Shown here: piece by piece, positions 8,703 to 16,193 of the stretch
How the letters are laid out: every line of letters begins with the position of its first letter
Numbering within the stretch: the stretch's first letter is position 1
DNA from: an uncultured Bacteroidota bacterium
GTDB taxonomy: Bacteria > Bacteroidota > Bacteroidia > Chitinophagales > Chitinophagaceae
Assembly (NCBI GenBank): GCA_903831575.1
Contig: CAIKYB010000016.1
Coordinates: 124,001-188,000 of the forward strand
DNA length: 64,000 bases
Direction of reading: 5' to 3'
Made by a program: the position numbers and the translations under genes
Notes under the pieces: model-generated
Told to the model about the DNA's origin: nothing
Databases searched by the model: none
The model's input: the letters and a program-made list of their open reading frames with translations, nothing else

Positions 8703-9092
8703 TTAACGCTTGCTGAACTGGAAGCTTCTTCTTGCTTTCTTACGTCCTGGTTTCTTACGCTCAACAGAACGAGGATCGCGTTTCAACAAACCTGCTGCTT
8801 TCAATAATGGGCGATAATCAGCACTTACCTCAAGCAATGCTCTTGATATGCCTAGTTTTGCTGCTTCCGCCTGACCCTTTACACCACCGCCAGTGGCATT
8901 GATAACAATATCAAATTTATCAATTGATTCAGCGATTTTAAGAGGTGCTTCTAGTTGATTCTGTAAATAAACTAGAGGAAAATAAGTTTTATAGTCTTTG
9001 CCGTTTACAGTGATTTTTCCGTCTCCTTTTGAAAGGAAAACACGGGTAACCGCTTCTTTTCTGCGACCGACTGCGTTTTTTTGCTTTTCCAT
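8703..9092 (-). CDS. rpsI: 30S ribosomal protein S9
   Basis: A 129-residue S9. It starts with the conserved AVGRRKEAVTRVFL, has GKITVNGKDYKTYFP and INATGGGVKGQAEA, and ends KKARRSFQFSKR, the C-terminal tail that reaches the P-site tRNA. Its final arginine is present. It follows rplM by 42 bp in the ribosomal operon. Confidence 0.98.
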   Translation of the reverse strand: MEKQKNAVGRRKEAVTRVFLSKGDGKITVNGKDYKTYFPLVYLQNQLEAPLKIAESIDKFDIVINATGGGVKGQAEAAKLGISRALLEVSADYRPLLKAAGLLKRDPRSVERKKPGRKKARRSFQFSKR

Positions 9093-9134
9093 TTATTATA
9101 CTTTTTTGTACCGTTTAATAGATACGTAGTTGAA

Positions 9135-9590
9135 TTATTTAATTTTTGTGAAAGTTAATTCTGTAGGCTTTTGCGCTCCATGAGGATGTGCAGTTCCTGC
9201 ATAAACAAACATTTTTTTGTACATTTTACGACCCAGGCGATTTTTAGGCAACATCCCTTTAATAGCTCTTTCTACAACTACTTCTGGACGACGCTTTAAT
9301 AAATCCTGAGCAGCTTCGCCTTTTTGACCACCTGGATAGCCGCTATAGGTTAAATACTCTTTATCTTCCATTTTATTGCCTGTAAACTTTACCTTTTCGC
9401 AATTGATTACAATAACAAAATCCCCACAATCAACGTGTGGAGTGTAATAGGCTTTGTTCTTACCACGGAGAACTGACGCAATTTTTGCGCACATACGTCC
9501 AACGGTTTGATTAGTACCATCTACAACGTACCAATTACGCTGCACAGTAGCCTCGTTCGCATGTTTAGTGGTGAAATGTAATTTACTCAT
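9135..9590 (-). CDS. rplM: 50S ribosomal protein L13
   Basis: A 151-residue L13. Motifs: NWYVVDGTNQTVGRMCAKIA near the N-terminus, YYTPHVDCGDFVIVINCEKV, TYSGYPGG, and AIKGMLPKNRLGRKMYKKM, ending AHPHGAQKPTEL. It is the first gene of rplM-rpsI-rpsB-tsf and carries a leader of about 55 nt that can form a short stem. Confidence 0.98.
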   Translation of the reverse strand: MSKLHFTTKHANEATVQRNWYVVDGTNQTVGRMCAKIASVLRGKNKAYYTPHVDCGDFVIVINCEKVKFTGNKMEDKEYLTYSGYPGGQKGEAAQDLLKRRPEVVVERAIKGMLPKNRLGRKMYKKMFVYAGTAHPHGAQKPTELTFTKIK

Positions 9591-9609
9591 TGTTCTTTTT
9601 TTTAGATGA

Positions 9610-9631
9610 TGTCGAAGCTATCCCCGCGACA
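9610..9631 (-). promoter_or_regulatory. Short stem in the rplM leader
   Basis: On the transcribed strand tgtcg ... cgaca form a 5-bp stem with a 12-nt loop rich in G, 20 nt before the rplM start. It is the only G/C-rich patch in this leader and could be part of an L13 autoregulatory leader (inference). Confidence 0.35.
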
Positions 9632-9648
9632 ATTTTAATTTTGGATGG

Positions 9649-9656
9649 CGAAGGTA
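9649..9656 (-). promoter_or_regulatory. Putative -7 box of the rplM operon
   Basis: TACCTTCG on the minus strand, one mismatch from TAnnTTTG. No good -33 TTG is visible upstream. The predicted start is near 9643. Confidence 0.45.
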
Positions 9657-9940
9657 GGAGGATTCAATTGTTTTTAATACTAAAAATGAAACTTTTTTTT
9701 ACAGCATACCCATAACTAATTGATTATCAGTAAAATTTTTGATGGCTTTTGTATTACTCAATTATAAATAGTAATATAGCTAGTCCAAAGATTGATGAGC
9801 GTCAGCATTTAGTAATAAATAACTATGGTAATTTAATAAAAATTTAATTTTTATGCGAAGCGTCGTAAACGGAAGGGTTTGGATTTGATAAAGAAGAATA
9901 AGTAGGTTATTATATTGTATTACCGATTTAAAATTTTATT
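9657..9940. other. Intergenic region, no gene seen
   Basis: 284 AT-rich bases between the rplM promoter and the small lipoprotein gene. Stops are frequent in all six frames and I see no hairpin with a T-run. It may hold the promoter of the lipoprotein gene, but no clear TAnnTTTG box is present. Confidence 0.5.
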
Positions 9941-10057
9941 ATGAAAAGAATACTTGTATTATGCTGTGCCATTTTGTTTTTAGCCAGTTGTAGCCGTAGG
10001 GTAACTGTAGAAAGAGCTGCTCAGGGTGGGCTGAAGTGCGGTAGAAGTCATTTATAA
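9941..10057 (+). CDS. Tiny lipoprotein, 38 residues
   Basis: ATG to TAA encodes MKRILVLCCAILFLASCS, a lipoprotein signal peptide with lipobox LASC, followed by only about 20 residues (RRVTVERAAQGGLKCGRSHL). After processing, a 21-residue peptide anchored on Cys17 would remain. Many Bacteroidota genomes carry such tiny lipoproteins of unknown role. Nothing else in the neighbourhood explains it, and the region around it is decayed. It could be a truncated larger gene, but the signal peptide is intact. Confidence 0.6.
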   Translation: MKRILVLCCAILFLASCSRRVTVERAAQGGLKCGRSHL

Positions 10058-10256
10058 ATCTTCTTTCTTCTTATCTAAGAAAGCTATACGTTATTGTAGA
10101 ATGCTGGGGCGCAGGAAGAGTAATGAGGTACAAAAGAAACTTTAGCAAAAAAATTTGGCCCTTTCATTTGGGTATTCGTAATATTACGATATTGCAATAT
10201 TACCTCAAAGTATAATAATCAAAAGGCAATACTACTCTTATTTCATCAGATGCCCT
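10058..10256. other. Intergenic region with two abutting palindromes
   Basis: No convincing gene. A frame across 10035-10145 is open but has no start (SKKAIRYCRMLGRRKS...). Two perfect 12-bp palindromes abut: cgtaatattacg (10177-10188) and atattgcaatat (10189-10200). Both are AT-rich, and their function is unknown. Confidence 0.4.
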
Positions 10257-10488
10257 CTATTCCCCTTTTACAAATTTCTTCTTCAACACTTGCTTGTTTT
10301 CAGCATCCATATCCTCCGGAAATCATACTTGCAGGAGTTGCAGAGCAAATAGTATTTAAGTTGTATTAGAAAATATTATTCCATGGTTTACTAAATATCT
10401 GAGATTAGGAACATCGACAGTATCCTGATGATTTTCATAAAATCTCAATTGATCAGCAATTATATAGTTTAAAACAGATTTTAAAAAC
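10257..10488 (-). pseudogene. Degraded sulfatase remnant
   Basis: On the minus strand one frame (10488-10356) reads NYIIADQLRF ... VPNLRYLVNHGIIFSN, close to the sulfatase start (ADQLR, then TPNLDKLA.EGI.FTN). It stops, and a shifted frame (10359-10300) continues with ICSATPASMISGGYG, resembling the C-x-P-x-R-A-S-M-x-x-G modification signature with its Arg lost. The first frame resumes after stops and ends PEDMDAENKQVLKKKF. The total is far shorter than the 450-550 residues of a sulfatase, so most of the gene is gone. The identification rests on short matches. Confidence 0.5.
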
Positions 10489-10641
10489 TAGTTAGGGTTA
10501 GATTAATAAAATCATGATGATTGAATAAAAGCACTTTTGGGGTATTGTATTAATAAAAGAGATGACTTTAGATGTAAAAAATCAGCACTCCTTTTCGTAT
10601 AAAAATTAGAATCAAAAAAATGAGCTAAAAAGTGGTTTTAT
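10489..10641. other. Intergenic region, no gene seen
   Basis: AT-rich spacer between the sulfatase remnant and the trmB promoter, with stops in all frames. Confidence 0.4.
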
Positions 10642-10649
10642 TACCTTTG
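10642..10649 (+). promoter_or_regulatory. -7 box of trmB
   Basis: TACCTTTG, an exact TAnnTTTG match, ends 6 nt before the trmB ATG at 10656. Transcription is expected to start at or just before the start codon. An in-frame GTG at 10632 lies upstream of this box and so cannot be the start. Confidence 0.7.
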
Positions 10650-10655
10650 CAGACA

Positions 10656-11363
10656 ATGGGACAAAAAAAACTATTACGCTTCTCTCAAATAAAAGAGTTT
10701 CCTAACGTATTTGAATATCCAAAGGAAATGGCGGGGACATGGGAGAATGTTTTTGGCAATAAAAATCCACTCTTATTAGAATTAGCCTGTGGTAGAGGAG
10801 AATATACTATTGGCCTTGCACAACAATTTCCACAACATAATTTTATTGGTGTAGATGTAAAAGGGAATCGCATGTATATGGGAGCCAAAAAAGCAATAGA
10901 CTTTCCCTTAAAAAATGTAAATTTTCTTCGTACTCAAATTGAAATGCTTCCTGATTATTTTTCTGAGGGGGAAGTTGATGAAATGTGGATTACGTTTCCT
11001 GATCCTCAATTAAGAACATCAAGAGCAAAAAAGAGATTAACACATCCTCGATTTTTACGTTTGTATAAAAAAGTATTGAAACAACAGGGAATAATTCATT
11101 TAAAAACAGACTCGCCAGACTTATACCAATTTACGTTGAAAGTAATAAAAATGTATGATTTAATTTTATTAGAATCTTGCAATGATGTATATGGACAAGC
11201 TGTTGTTGATGAACGATTGAAAATAAAAACTCATTATGAAAATTTGGATATTGCTGGAAGTAACAAGATTTTTTATTTGAAGTTTTCCTTGCCGGAAAAA
11301 ATTATTGACAAAGACGATGAGTTACAATTATTATTAAAAGAAACTGAACATACTGTCGATTAA
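10656..11363 (+). CDS. trmB: tRNA (guanine-N7-)-methyltransferase
   Basis: A SAM-dependent enzyme that makes m7G46 in tRNA variable loops. In the 235-residue protein the SAM-binding motif is LELACGRGEYTIGLA, followed by HNFIGVDVKGNRM. The family-specific catalytic block is MWITFPDPQLRTSRAKKRL and IHLKTDSPDLY. Lengths match. It is followed at 15 bp by the DUF5522 gene and then the ATL gene, probably one transcript. Confidence 0.94.
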   Translation: MGQKKLLRFSQIKEFPNVFEYPKEMAGTWENVFGNKNPLLLELACGRGEYTIGLAQQFPQHNFIGVDVKGNRMYMGAKKAIDFPLKNVNFLRTQIEMLPDYFSEGEVDEMWITFPDPQLRTSRAKKRLTHPRFLRLYKKVLKQQGIIHLKTDSPDLYQFTLKVIKMYDLILLESCNDVYGQAVVDERLKIKTHYENLDIAGSNKIFYLKFSLPEKIIDKDDELQLLLKETEHTVD

Positions 11364-11378
11364 ACTTGTAATATTAAT

Positions 11379-11561
11379 ATGAAAGAGCTTTTAAAAGAAG
11401 GTACTGATTTTTATTATAACGAAACCGGCTTTGTTGTATTAACTGAAAAATATCATTTAGAAAAAGGATTTTGTTGTGGTAATGGATGTAAACATTGCCC
11501 TTATCATTATGAAGCTGTTCCAGAACCAAAGCGAAGTCAACTCATTGAAAAGAAACAATGA
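11379..11561 (+). CDS. DUF5522 family small cysteine-rich protein
   Basis: A 60-residue protein with the core FVVLTEKYHLEKGFCCGNGCKHCPY. The cysteine pattern C-C-x3-C-x2-C suggests a small metal site (inference). This is the DUF5522 family, which has no known function. The last bases overlap the next gene by 4 bp (ATGA), so translation is probably coupled to the alkyltransferase-like gene. That link may hint at a DNA- or tRNA-repair role. Confidence 0.75.
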   Translation: MKELLKEGTDFYYNETGFVVLTEKYHLEKGFCCGNGCKHCPYHYEAVPEPKRSQLIEKKQ

Positions 11562-11932
11562 CAAAGAAAACAAAAGAAAATCCAAAAAAACAGCAAGTAA
11601 AAGAATATACTTTTTTTGAAGACGTCTTTGCTGTTGTGATTCAAATTCCAAAAGGCAGAGTAACATCTTACGGAGCCATCGCTAATTATTTAGGCACTAA
11701 AATGAGTGCGCGAATGGTTGGTTGGGCAATGAACGCTTCGCATAGTTCTTTGCAAAATATTCCTGCGCAAAGAGTTGTAAACAGAAACGGAATGCTCACT
11801 GGAAAAAATCACTTCGCTACGCCAAAACGTATGGAAGAGTTATTAAAAAAGGATGGCGTTGTTATTAAAAATGATACGGTCGTTGACTTCAATAATCTAT
11901 TTTGGAATCCGGCTATTGAAATCGGCTTCTAA
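11558..11932 (+). CDS. Alkyltransferase-like (ATL) DNA-binding protein
   Basis: A 124-residue protein with the C-terminal domain of O6-alkylguanine-DNA alkyltransferase: IPKGRVTSYGAIANYLG and the helix-turn-helix ARMVGWAMNASH. In true enzymes the active site reads PCHRV; here it is IPAQRVV (Ala70, Gln71), so the alkyl-accepting Cys and its His are both absent. Such ATL proteins bind O6-alkylguanine, flip it out and hand it to nucleotide-excision repair. The absence of Cys excludes direct dealkylation. It is coupled to the preceding DUF5522 gene. Confidence 0.85.
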   Translation: MTKKTKENPKKQQVKEYTFFEDVFAVVIQIPKGRVTSYGAIANYLGTKMSARMVGWAMNASHSSLQNIPAQRVVNRNGMLTGKNHFATPKRMEELLKKDGVVIKNDTVVDFNNLFWNPAIEIGF

Positions 11933-12038
11933 TTTTATTTCTATTGCCGGTAATACCTTAATGTTATCTGAGAATAATTTTTTCTTTTTAACTTAATCAT
12001 CAATCAACTTATACCTTTATCTTCAACCAAATAATAAC

Positions 12039-12776
12039 ATGTCTGAAAAGTATTTTAGAGGAAAAATTACATTTATCAATAATGATCGAAAGAAGGCTAC
12101 GATTGAATATGTGACCAATAATAAAGTCAAATCTATTCAAGCAGTTATTGATGATAAACAACAAGAAAAATATGTGCAACTTAAACTTATTAAAAAAGCA
12201 CATCGATTTCTCGTAGGTGATAATGTAAAATTTATTATTAAGAAATCAGCTGCTAATGTTTTTTTCGCTGACCACATTCTTTATGAATACAATAATGCTT
12301 TGGAAGTGCTTGTAGAAAAAGCGGCACTCACTAATAAATTCTTAGGCTACATTAAAATCGTAGATGACAAGTACTTCATAAAAGAAATTGATAGTTATCT
12401 TTTTTTTCCATTACACCTATCTAAATTTGAAATTGCTCCTGATGTTGCTGAAACGGAAAAGCTCGTTAGTTTCAAAATGATGAATACGGATAAGCCTGAT
12501 AAAATATCTGCAGAGTTATATAATCACAATTATACTAAAGGATTTTTGACCGCAATAAAACAATCAAAAAAAGAAGAAGCTATTAGAGCTGTTGTTTCCA
12601 AGATTACTCCTTTTGGGATTTTTGTACTATTGGCTGAAAGCAATATTGAATGCAAGATTGCTATTACTGAAACTTTATTGGAAAAAATACAAAGCGAAGA
12701 AATTAAAATTGGATCTGAATTACAGGTTAAAATAAAACATTTGACTGCCGATCGAATAGTAATTGAATTGGTATAA
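12039..12776 (+). CDS. S1-domain RNA-binding protein
   Basis: A 245-residue protein. Its C-terminal 70 residues look like an S1 RNA-binding fold: AIRAVVSKITPFGIFVLLAES, IECKIAITE, then IKIGSELQVKIKHLTADRIVIEL. The N-terminal 160 residues (FRGKITFINNDRKKATIEYV, later KKAHRFLVGDNVKFIIKKS) look like a second, divergent beta-barrel. No signal peptide is present. Function is unknown; binding of RNA is inferred. It stands alone, convergent with the respiratory operon. Confidence 0.65.
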   Translation: MSEKYFRGKITFINNDRKKATIEYVTNNKVKSIQAVIDDKQQEKYVQLKLIKKAHRFLVGDNVKFIIKKSAANVFFADHILYEYNNALEVLVEKAALTNKFLGYIKIVDDKYFIKEIDSYLFFPLHLSKFEIAPDVAETEKLVSFKMMNTDKPDKISAELYNHNYTKGFLTAIKQSKKEEAIRAVVSKITPFGIFVLLAESNIECKIAITETLLEKIQSEEIKIGSELQVKIKHLTADRIVIELV

Positions 12777-12797
12777 TTTATTTACGTCAAGAAGAAT

Positions 12798-13340
12798 CTA
12801 AACATAATAAGGACTAATCATCAAATACACAATCACGCCAGTTACTGCAACGTAAAACCAAATGGGCCAGGTTATTCTCGTAAGTTTTTTATGTTGTTCA
12901 TATTCACCAATTAAGGCACGATACGCAGTGAATAAAATGAAGGGTAAAATTATTCCCGCTAATGGAATATGTGTAAACAAAATTATATAGTAAATCGTTT
13001 TTATAGTCCCTTCTCCACCAAATTTAGTTTCGGCAGTTAATAAATGATGAGCGATATAACTCAACAAAAAAAGTACAGATAATATAATCGCTAACATCAT
13101 TATTTTTTTATGAAGAGCAAACTTTTTTTGTTTGGCTGTAATTAATCCGATAACTAATAAAACGGCTACGATTGAATTAATAATAGCACTAACGGTTGCA
13201 AATACATGAGGACTGAATGGTAAGTCAAGTTGTATTTTTACTTTACTCAATATTACTACTGCAGCAAATACTATTATTGAAACCGTATAGATTAAGGTCT
13301 TCGCCTTTCTGTCGTCTTTTTTAAATAATGGAGTTAACAT
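12798..13340 (-). CDS. DUF420 membrane protein, oxidase-associated
   Basis: A 180-residue membrane protein with five predicted helices (IYTVSIIVFAAVVIL, FATVSAIINSIVAVLLVIG, MMLAIILSVLFLLSYIAHHLL, IILFTHIPLAGIILPFILF, WFYVAVTGVIVYLM) and the conserved YIAHHLL, TIYYI and HIPLA region of DUF420. This family is found beside haem-copper oxidase genes and is thought to help assembly, but its reaction is unknown. Its start overlaps the end of the SCO gene by 20 bp, which suggests coupled translation. Confidence 0.85.
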   Translation of the reverse strand: MLTPLFKKDDRKAKTLIYTVSIIVFAAVVILSKVKIQLDLPFSPHVFATVSAIINSIVAVLLVIGLITAKQKKFALHKKIMMLAIILSVLFLLSYIAHHLLTAETKFGGEGTIKTIYYIILFTHIPLAGIILPFILFTAYRALIGEYEQHKKLTRITWPIWFYVAVTGVIVYLMISPYYV

Positions 13341-14118
13341 CGTCTTTCTTTTTTATTTTCGATAATAAATTTATTGCCAATATTGTTAGCCCTATGCCCA
13401 CAAAAATAACTGGTAGGTATGGGATAAACTCTCTAAAAATTGAGGGGCTTTTTTTATCTCTCTCCAGCATGATGGTTGGAATAGCAGCTGCCAATTCCGC
13501 CTGCTTCAAGGTGTCGAAGCCATTATACCATCCCCGAATAACTCTGTTGGTGTCCAGCAAAAAAAAGTTTTCTGTATGGATAAATGCGGTATCCACCTCT
13601 GTGTCTGCTATACTTGCTTTCATTTCCTGCAAAGCGAAATCATAAATTTCTTTTTTATTTCCAGTTACAAACCACCAGGTGTCATGGTTAATATTTAACC
13701 TATTGGCAAATTCTCTTAATTGCGGAACACTATCATGATCGGGGTCAATACTGATACTTAAGAATTGAACAATATCAGGATTTTGTTCAAATGATTTTTG
13801 CAATTTTTTCATTGCATGTGCCATACCTGGGCAAATGCTGGGGCAATGAGAAAAGAAAAAATCCACAACAAGAATTTTTCCATGCAAATCATCCAATGAA
13901 ACTTTTTGACCAAGCTGATTGGTAAAAGAAATATTTTTCACCTTATGCCATAGTGTATCATTGACAGCTTTTCCTCTTTTTTTATTAACTACAATGCTAT
14001 CATAAAAATAGTGAGGGGGCATATGAACAGCATCCTTACTATAATATTTCACTATCCAATAGCCACATAGTGGCATTAACATGGCAAGTAAAAGTGCGTA
14101 TGTAGATTTTTTTTTCAA
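13321..14118 (-). CDS. SCO1/SenC copper chaperone
   Basis: A membrane-anchored thioredoxin-fold protein that delivers copper to the CuA centre of oxidase subunit II. It starts with TTG at 14118, giving an N-terminal anchor. The metal site is complete: CPSICPGM (CxxxC) and the distal His in DTAFIHTENFFLLD. The C-terminus carries a second membrane helix (IPYLPVIFVGIGLTILAINL). It follows the terminator at 14175-14212, so it may have its own promoter, and it overlaps the DUF420 gene. Confidence 0.9.
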   Translation of the reverse strand: MKKKSTYALLLAMLMPLCGYWIVKYYSKDAVHMPPHYFYDSIVVNKKRGKAVNDTLWHKVKNISFTNQLGQKVSLDDLHGKILVVDFFFSHCPSICPGMAHAMKKLQKSFEQNPDIVQFLSISIDPDHDSVPQLREFANRLNINHDTWWFVTGNKKEIYDFALQEMKASIADTEVDTAFIHTENFFLLDTNRVIRGWYNGFDTLKQAELAAAIPTIMLERDKKSPSIFREFIPYLPVIFVGIGLTILAINLLSKIKKKDDVNSII

Positions 14119-14174
14119 TGTTTAAATTATTCCTCTTTTATCTATTGTGGGTTTACTTTTCTTATTGTTGATTT

Positions 14175-14212
14175 CAAAAAAAACCATCGTTCACTTAAGG
14201 TAAACGATGGTT
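14175..14212 (-). terminator. Terminator after oxidase subunit IV
   Basis: On the minus strand, a 10-bp stem aaccatcgtt / aacgatggtt is followed by a run of eight T. It ends the act-cta operon between subunit IV and SCO; partial read-through is possible. Confidence 0.85.
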
Positions 14213-14237
14213 AATTATTTCGTTTTACTAATATAAA

Positions 14238-14660
14238 TTATTTTTCAGTAGAATGGTGTTCTTGCACCTGTTCCATTTGATTAGGCTTACTGCCTGCATT
14301 TGTATTACGAAGATTCTTCCAGCTGTTTCCGTCTGCTAAAAACGCAATAATAAACCATACGAATAATACCAACGGCACAACAATAGTCATGATTAAATTT
14401 CTGACTTCATCACCAAGATGCATAAATACAGAAACGATATAGTATGCTTTTGCCAAAGTAAGAATGGCTATCACGCACTTCGTTGAAAGCACTGTTGCAT
14501 AACCCAATTCTCCATGTTTAGCATATAAGAAATAGCCTAGAGCAAGTTCAATAATAGTTAAGACAGATAACACCCAAAATATTTTCCAAATCTTTCCTGT
14601 TCCTCCAGAATGATCTGGTTGAAAAGTAACTTCTGGCGGGTTTGTTTGTGCTAATGACAT
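14238..14660 (-). CDS. Cytochrome c oxidase subunit IV family
   Basis: A 140-residue membrane protein with three helices (IFWVLSVLTIIELALGYFL, VLSTKCVIAILTLAKAYYIVS, LIMTIVVPLVLFVWFIIAFLA) and the conserved KAYYIVSVFMHLGDE of prokaryotic COX IV. It stabilises the oxidase. The N- and C-termini are soluble and short. It is the last gene before the operon terminator. Confidence 0.88.
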   Translation of the reverse strand: MSLAQTNPPEVTFQPDHSGGTGKIWKIFWVLSVLTIIELALGYFLYAKHGELGYATVLSTKCVIAILTLAKAYYIVSVFMHLGDEVRNLIMTIVVPLVLFVWFIIAFLADGNSWKNLRNTNAGSKPNQMEQVQEHHSTEK

Positions 14661-14690
14661 AAATATTTCTATTTTAATTTTATTAATTGA

Positions 14691-15572
14691 TTAAACCAGA
14701 TAAAAACAAAGGAATACAAATACCCAAACTAAATCTACAAAATGCCAATATAGTCCGGCCTTTTCAATCATTTCATAATGACCTCTTTTATCAAAATGAC
14801 CCAACTTTGTTTTTAGGTACATGACAATATTAATAATAACTCCACTAAAAACGTGAAATCCATGAAAACCAGTAATACCAAAGAAGTAACCACCAAACGC
14901 AATTGGACCACTATGTGTTGCATGTAATCCTGATGCTGATATTTGACTGATTAACTCTTGATTGGTTAGCGCTTTTAAATTATGGTGAACTTCTGCAGCT
15001 CCATGATGCATGGTTGATGCAATAGCAACTAATTGTTCGTGTGTAGATTTTTGTAAAGCATTCATCATTTCTACAGAAGATAAATCTGCGCCCCAAGGGT
15101 TCATTTTTACCGTTGTAGGAATAACGCCTAATGTTCCATCTGTCAATAATGCTACATGTTCGCCAGTTAATAAATGCGTCCATTCCCATGCCTGACAACC
15201 CAAGAAGGCTGCACCGCCAATGATAGTCATAATCATGTACTTTTCTACTCCTTTACGATTCATGTGATGACCTTCGTGAACCGCTAACACCATTGTTACA
15301 GAACTGAAAATCAAAATGAACGTCATTAGACTCACAAATGCCAAAGGCAAATTCGCATGTCCTGCAAAAGGAAAAGAATTAAAAACATGATTGGGATCTG
15401 CCCAATTGTTTACGCTGAAACGAATGGTTCCATAACTAATAAGAAATGCGCCAAAAGTAAAGGCATCACTCATTAAAAAGTACCACATCATTACTTTGCC
15501 GTAGTTTACATTGAATGGGCTTTTACCTCCACTCCACCATTTTGTTCCCGACGGAATTGCTGTTGTTGACAT
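14691..15572 (-). CDS. ctaE: Cytochrome c oxidase subunit III
   Basis: A membrane subunit without redox centres that helps proton uptake into subunit I. The 293-residue protein shows the COX III pattern: KVMMWYFLMSDAFTFGAFL, SSVTMVLAVHEGHH, GCQAWEWTHLL, ITGFHGFHVFSGV and GLYWHFVDLVWVFVF. Between the EWTHLL and FGGYFFG helices lies an insertion of about 75 residues rich in His, Gln and Ala, not seen in compact subunits. It follows a shorter subunit III paralogue, so this operon has two. Confidence 0.92.
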   Translation of the reverse strand: MSTTAIPSGTKWWSGGKSPFNVNYGKVMMWYFLMSDAFTFGAFLISYGTIRFSVNNWADPNHVFNSFPFAGHANLPLAFVSLMTFILIFSSVTMVLAVHEGHHMNRKGVEKYMIMTIIGGAAFLGCQAWEWTHLLTGEHVALLTDGTLGVIPTTVKMNPWGADLSSVEMMNALQKSTHEQLVAIASTMHHGAAEVHHNLKALTNQELISQISASGLHATHSGPIAFGGYFFGITGFHGFHVFSGVIINIVMYLKTKLGHFDKRGHYEMIEKAGLYWHFVDLVWVFVFLCFYLV

Positions 15573-15626
15573 AATTATTTAATTCTAGTATCTAAAAATA
15601 TTCGTTATAAAAACCTTATTCAATTA

Positions 15627-16193
15627 TTATCTGATCATCACCAAAAAAATCAACAAATAAACCCAAAGTACATCTACGAAATGCCAATAGGTACAAATTA
15701 ATTCTATGGGCACAACGCTGTAATTTCTTTTTTTTGTACTAAACGCTTTTAGCGACATCGCCATTAATGCAATTACGCCTCCAATAACATGTAGCGCATG
15801 TAATCCAACAATGACATATAAAAACGAAAAAGAAACATTCGCTTGAATTGTCATCCCCGCATTCCAAAAACTCTTGAAACCGAAATATTGTGTTACGATA
15901 AAAAGAACTCCCAGGGTTAATGTGATTAACATCAACATTCTGTAATTTTTCATTGCTCTTTCTTTAAATGCCTTTGCAGAAAGTTGCAATGTTAAACTGC
16001 TTATTAATATTAATACTGTGCTGTACCAAAAAGCAAGCGGTATTTCAAATGTTTGCCAGTTTGCCTGATTGCGCTTAACAATATAGGCACTTGTCAACCC
16101 GGCGAACATCATTACAATACTTCCAATTCCGACCCACAAAGTAAATTTGTGCGGATGAATTTTATTTCTTGGTTGTATTACTTCTGTTTCCAT
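15627..16193 (-). CDS. Second haem-copper oxidase subunit III
   Basis: A 188-residue COX III-family protein with five helices and the conserved GLHALHVIGGVIALMAM, and near the end YWHFVDVLWVYLLIFL. It lacks the N-terminal two helices and the long insertion of the 293-residue paralogue that follows. Two subunit III genes in tandem are common in ACIII-linked oxidases of Bacteroidota. Its start overlaps the ctaB stop by 16 bp. Confidence 0.88.
   Translation of the reverse strand: METEVIQPRNKIHPHKFTLWVGIGSIVMMFAGLTSAYIVKRNQANWQTFEIPLAFWYSTVLILISSLTLQLSAKAFKERAMKNYRMLMLITLTLGVLFIVTQYFGFKSFWNAGMTIQANVSFSFLYVIVGLHALHVIGGVIALMAMSLKAFSTKKRNYSVVPIELICTYWHFVDVLWVYLLIFLVMIR

Noticed and set aside
11558-11932. 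Active O6-methylguanine-DNA methyltransferase
   Set aside because: The acceptor Cys is replaced by Ala, so direct repair is not possible.
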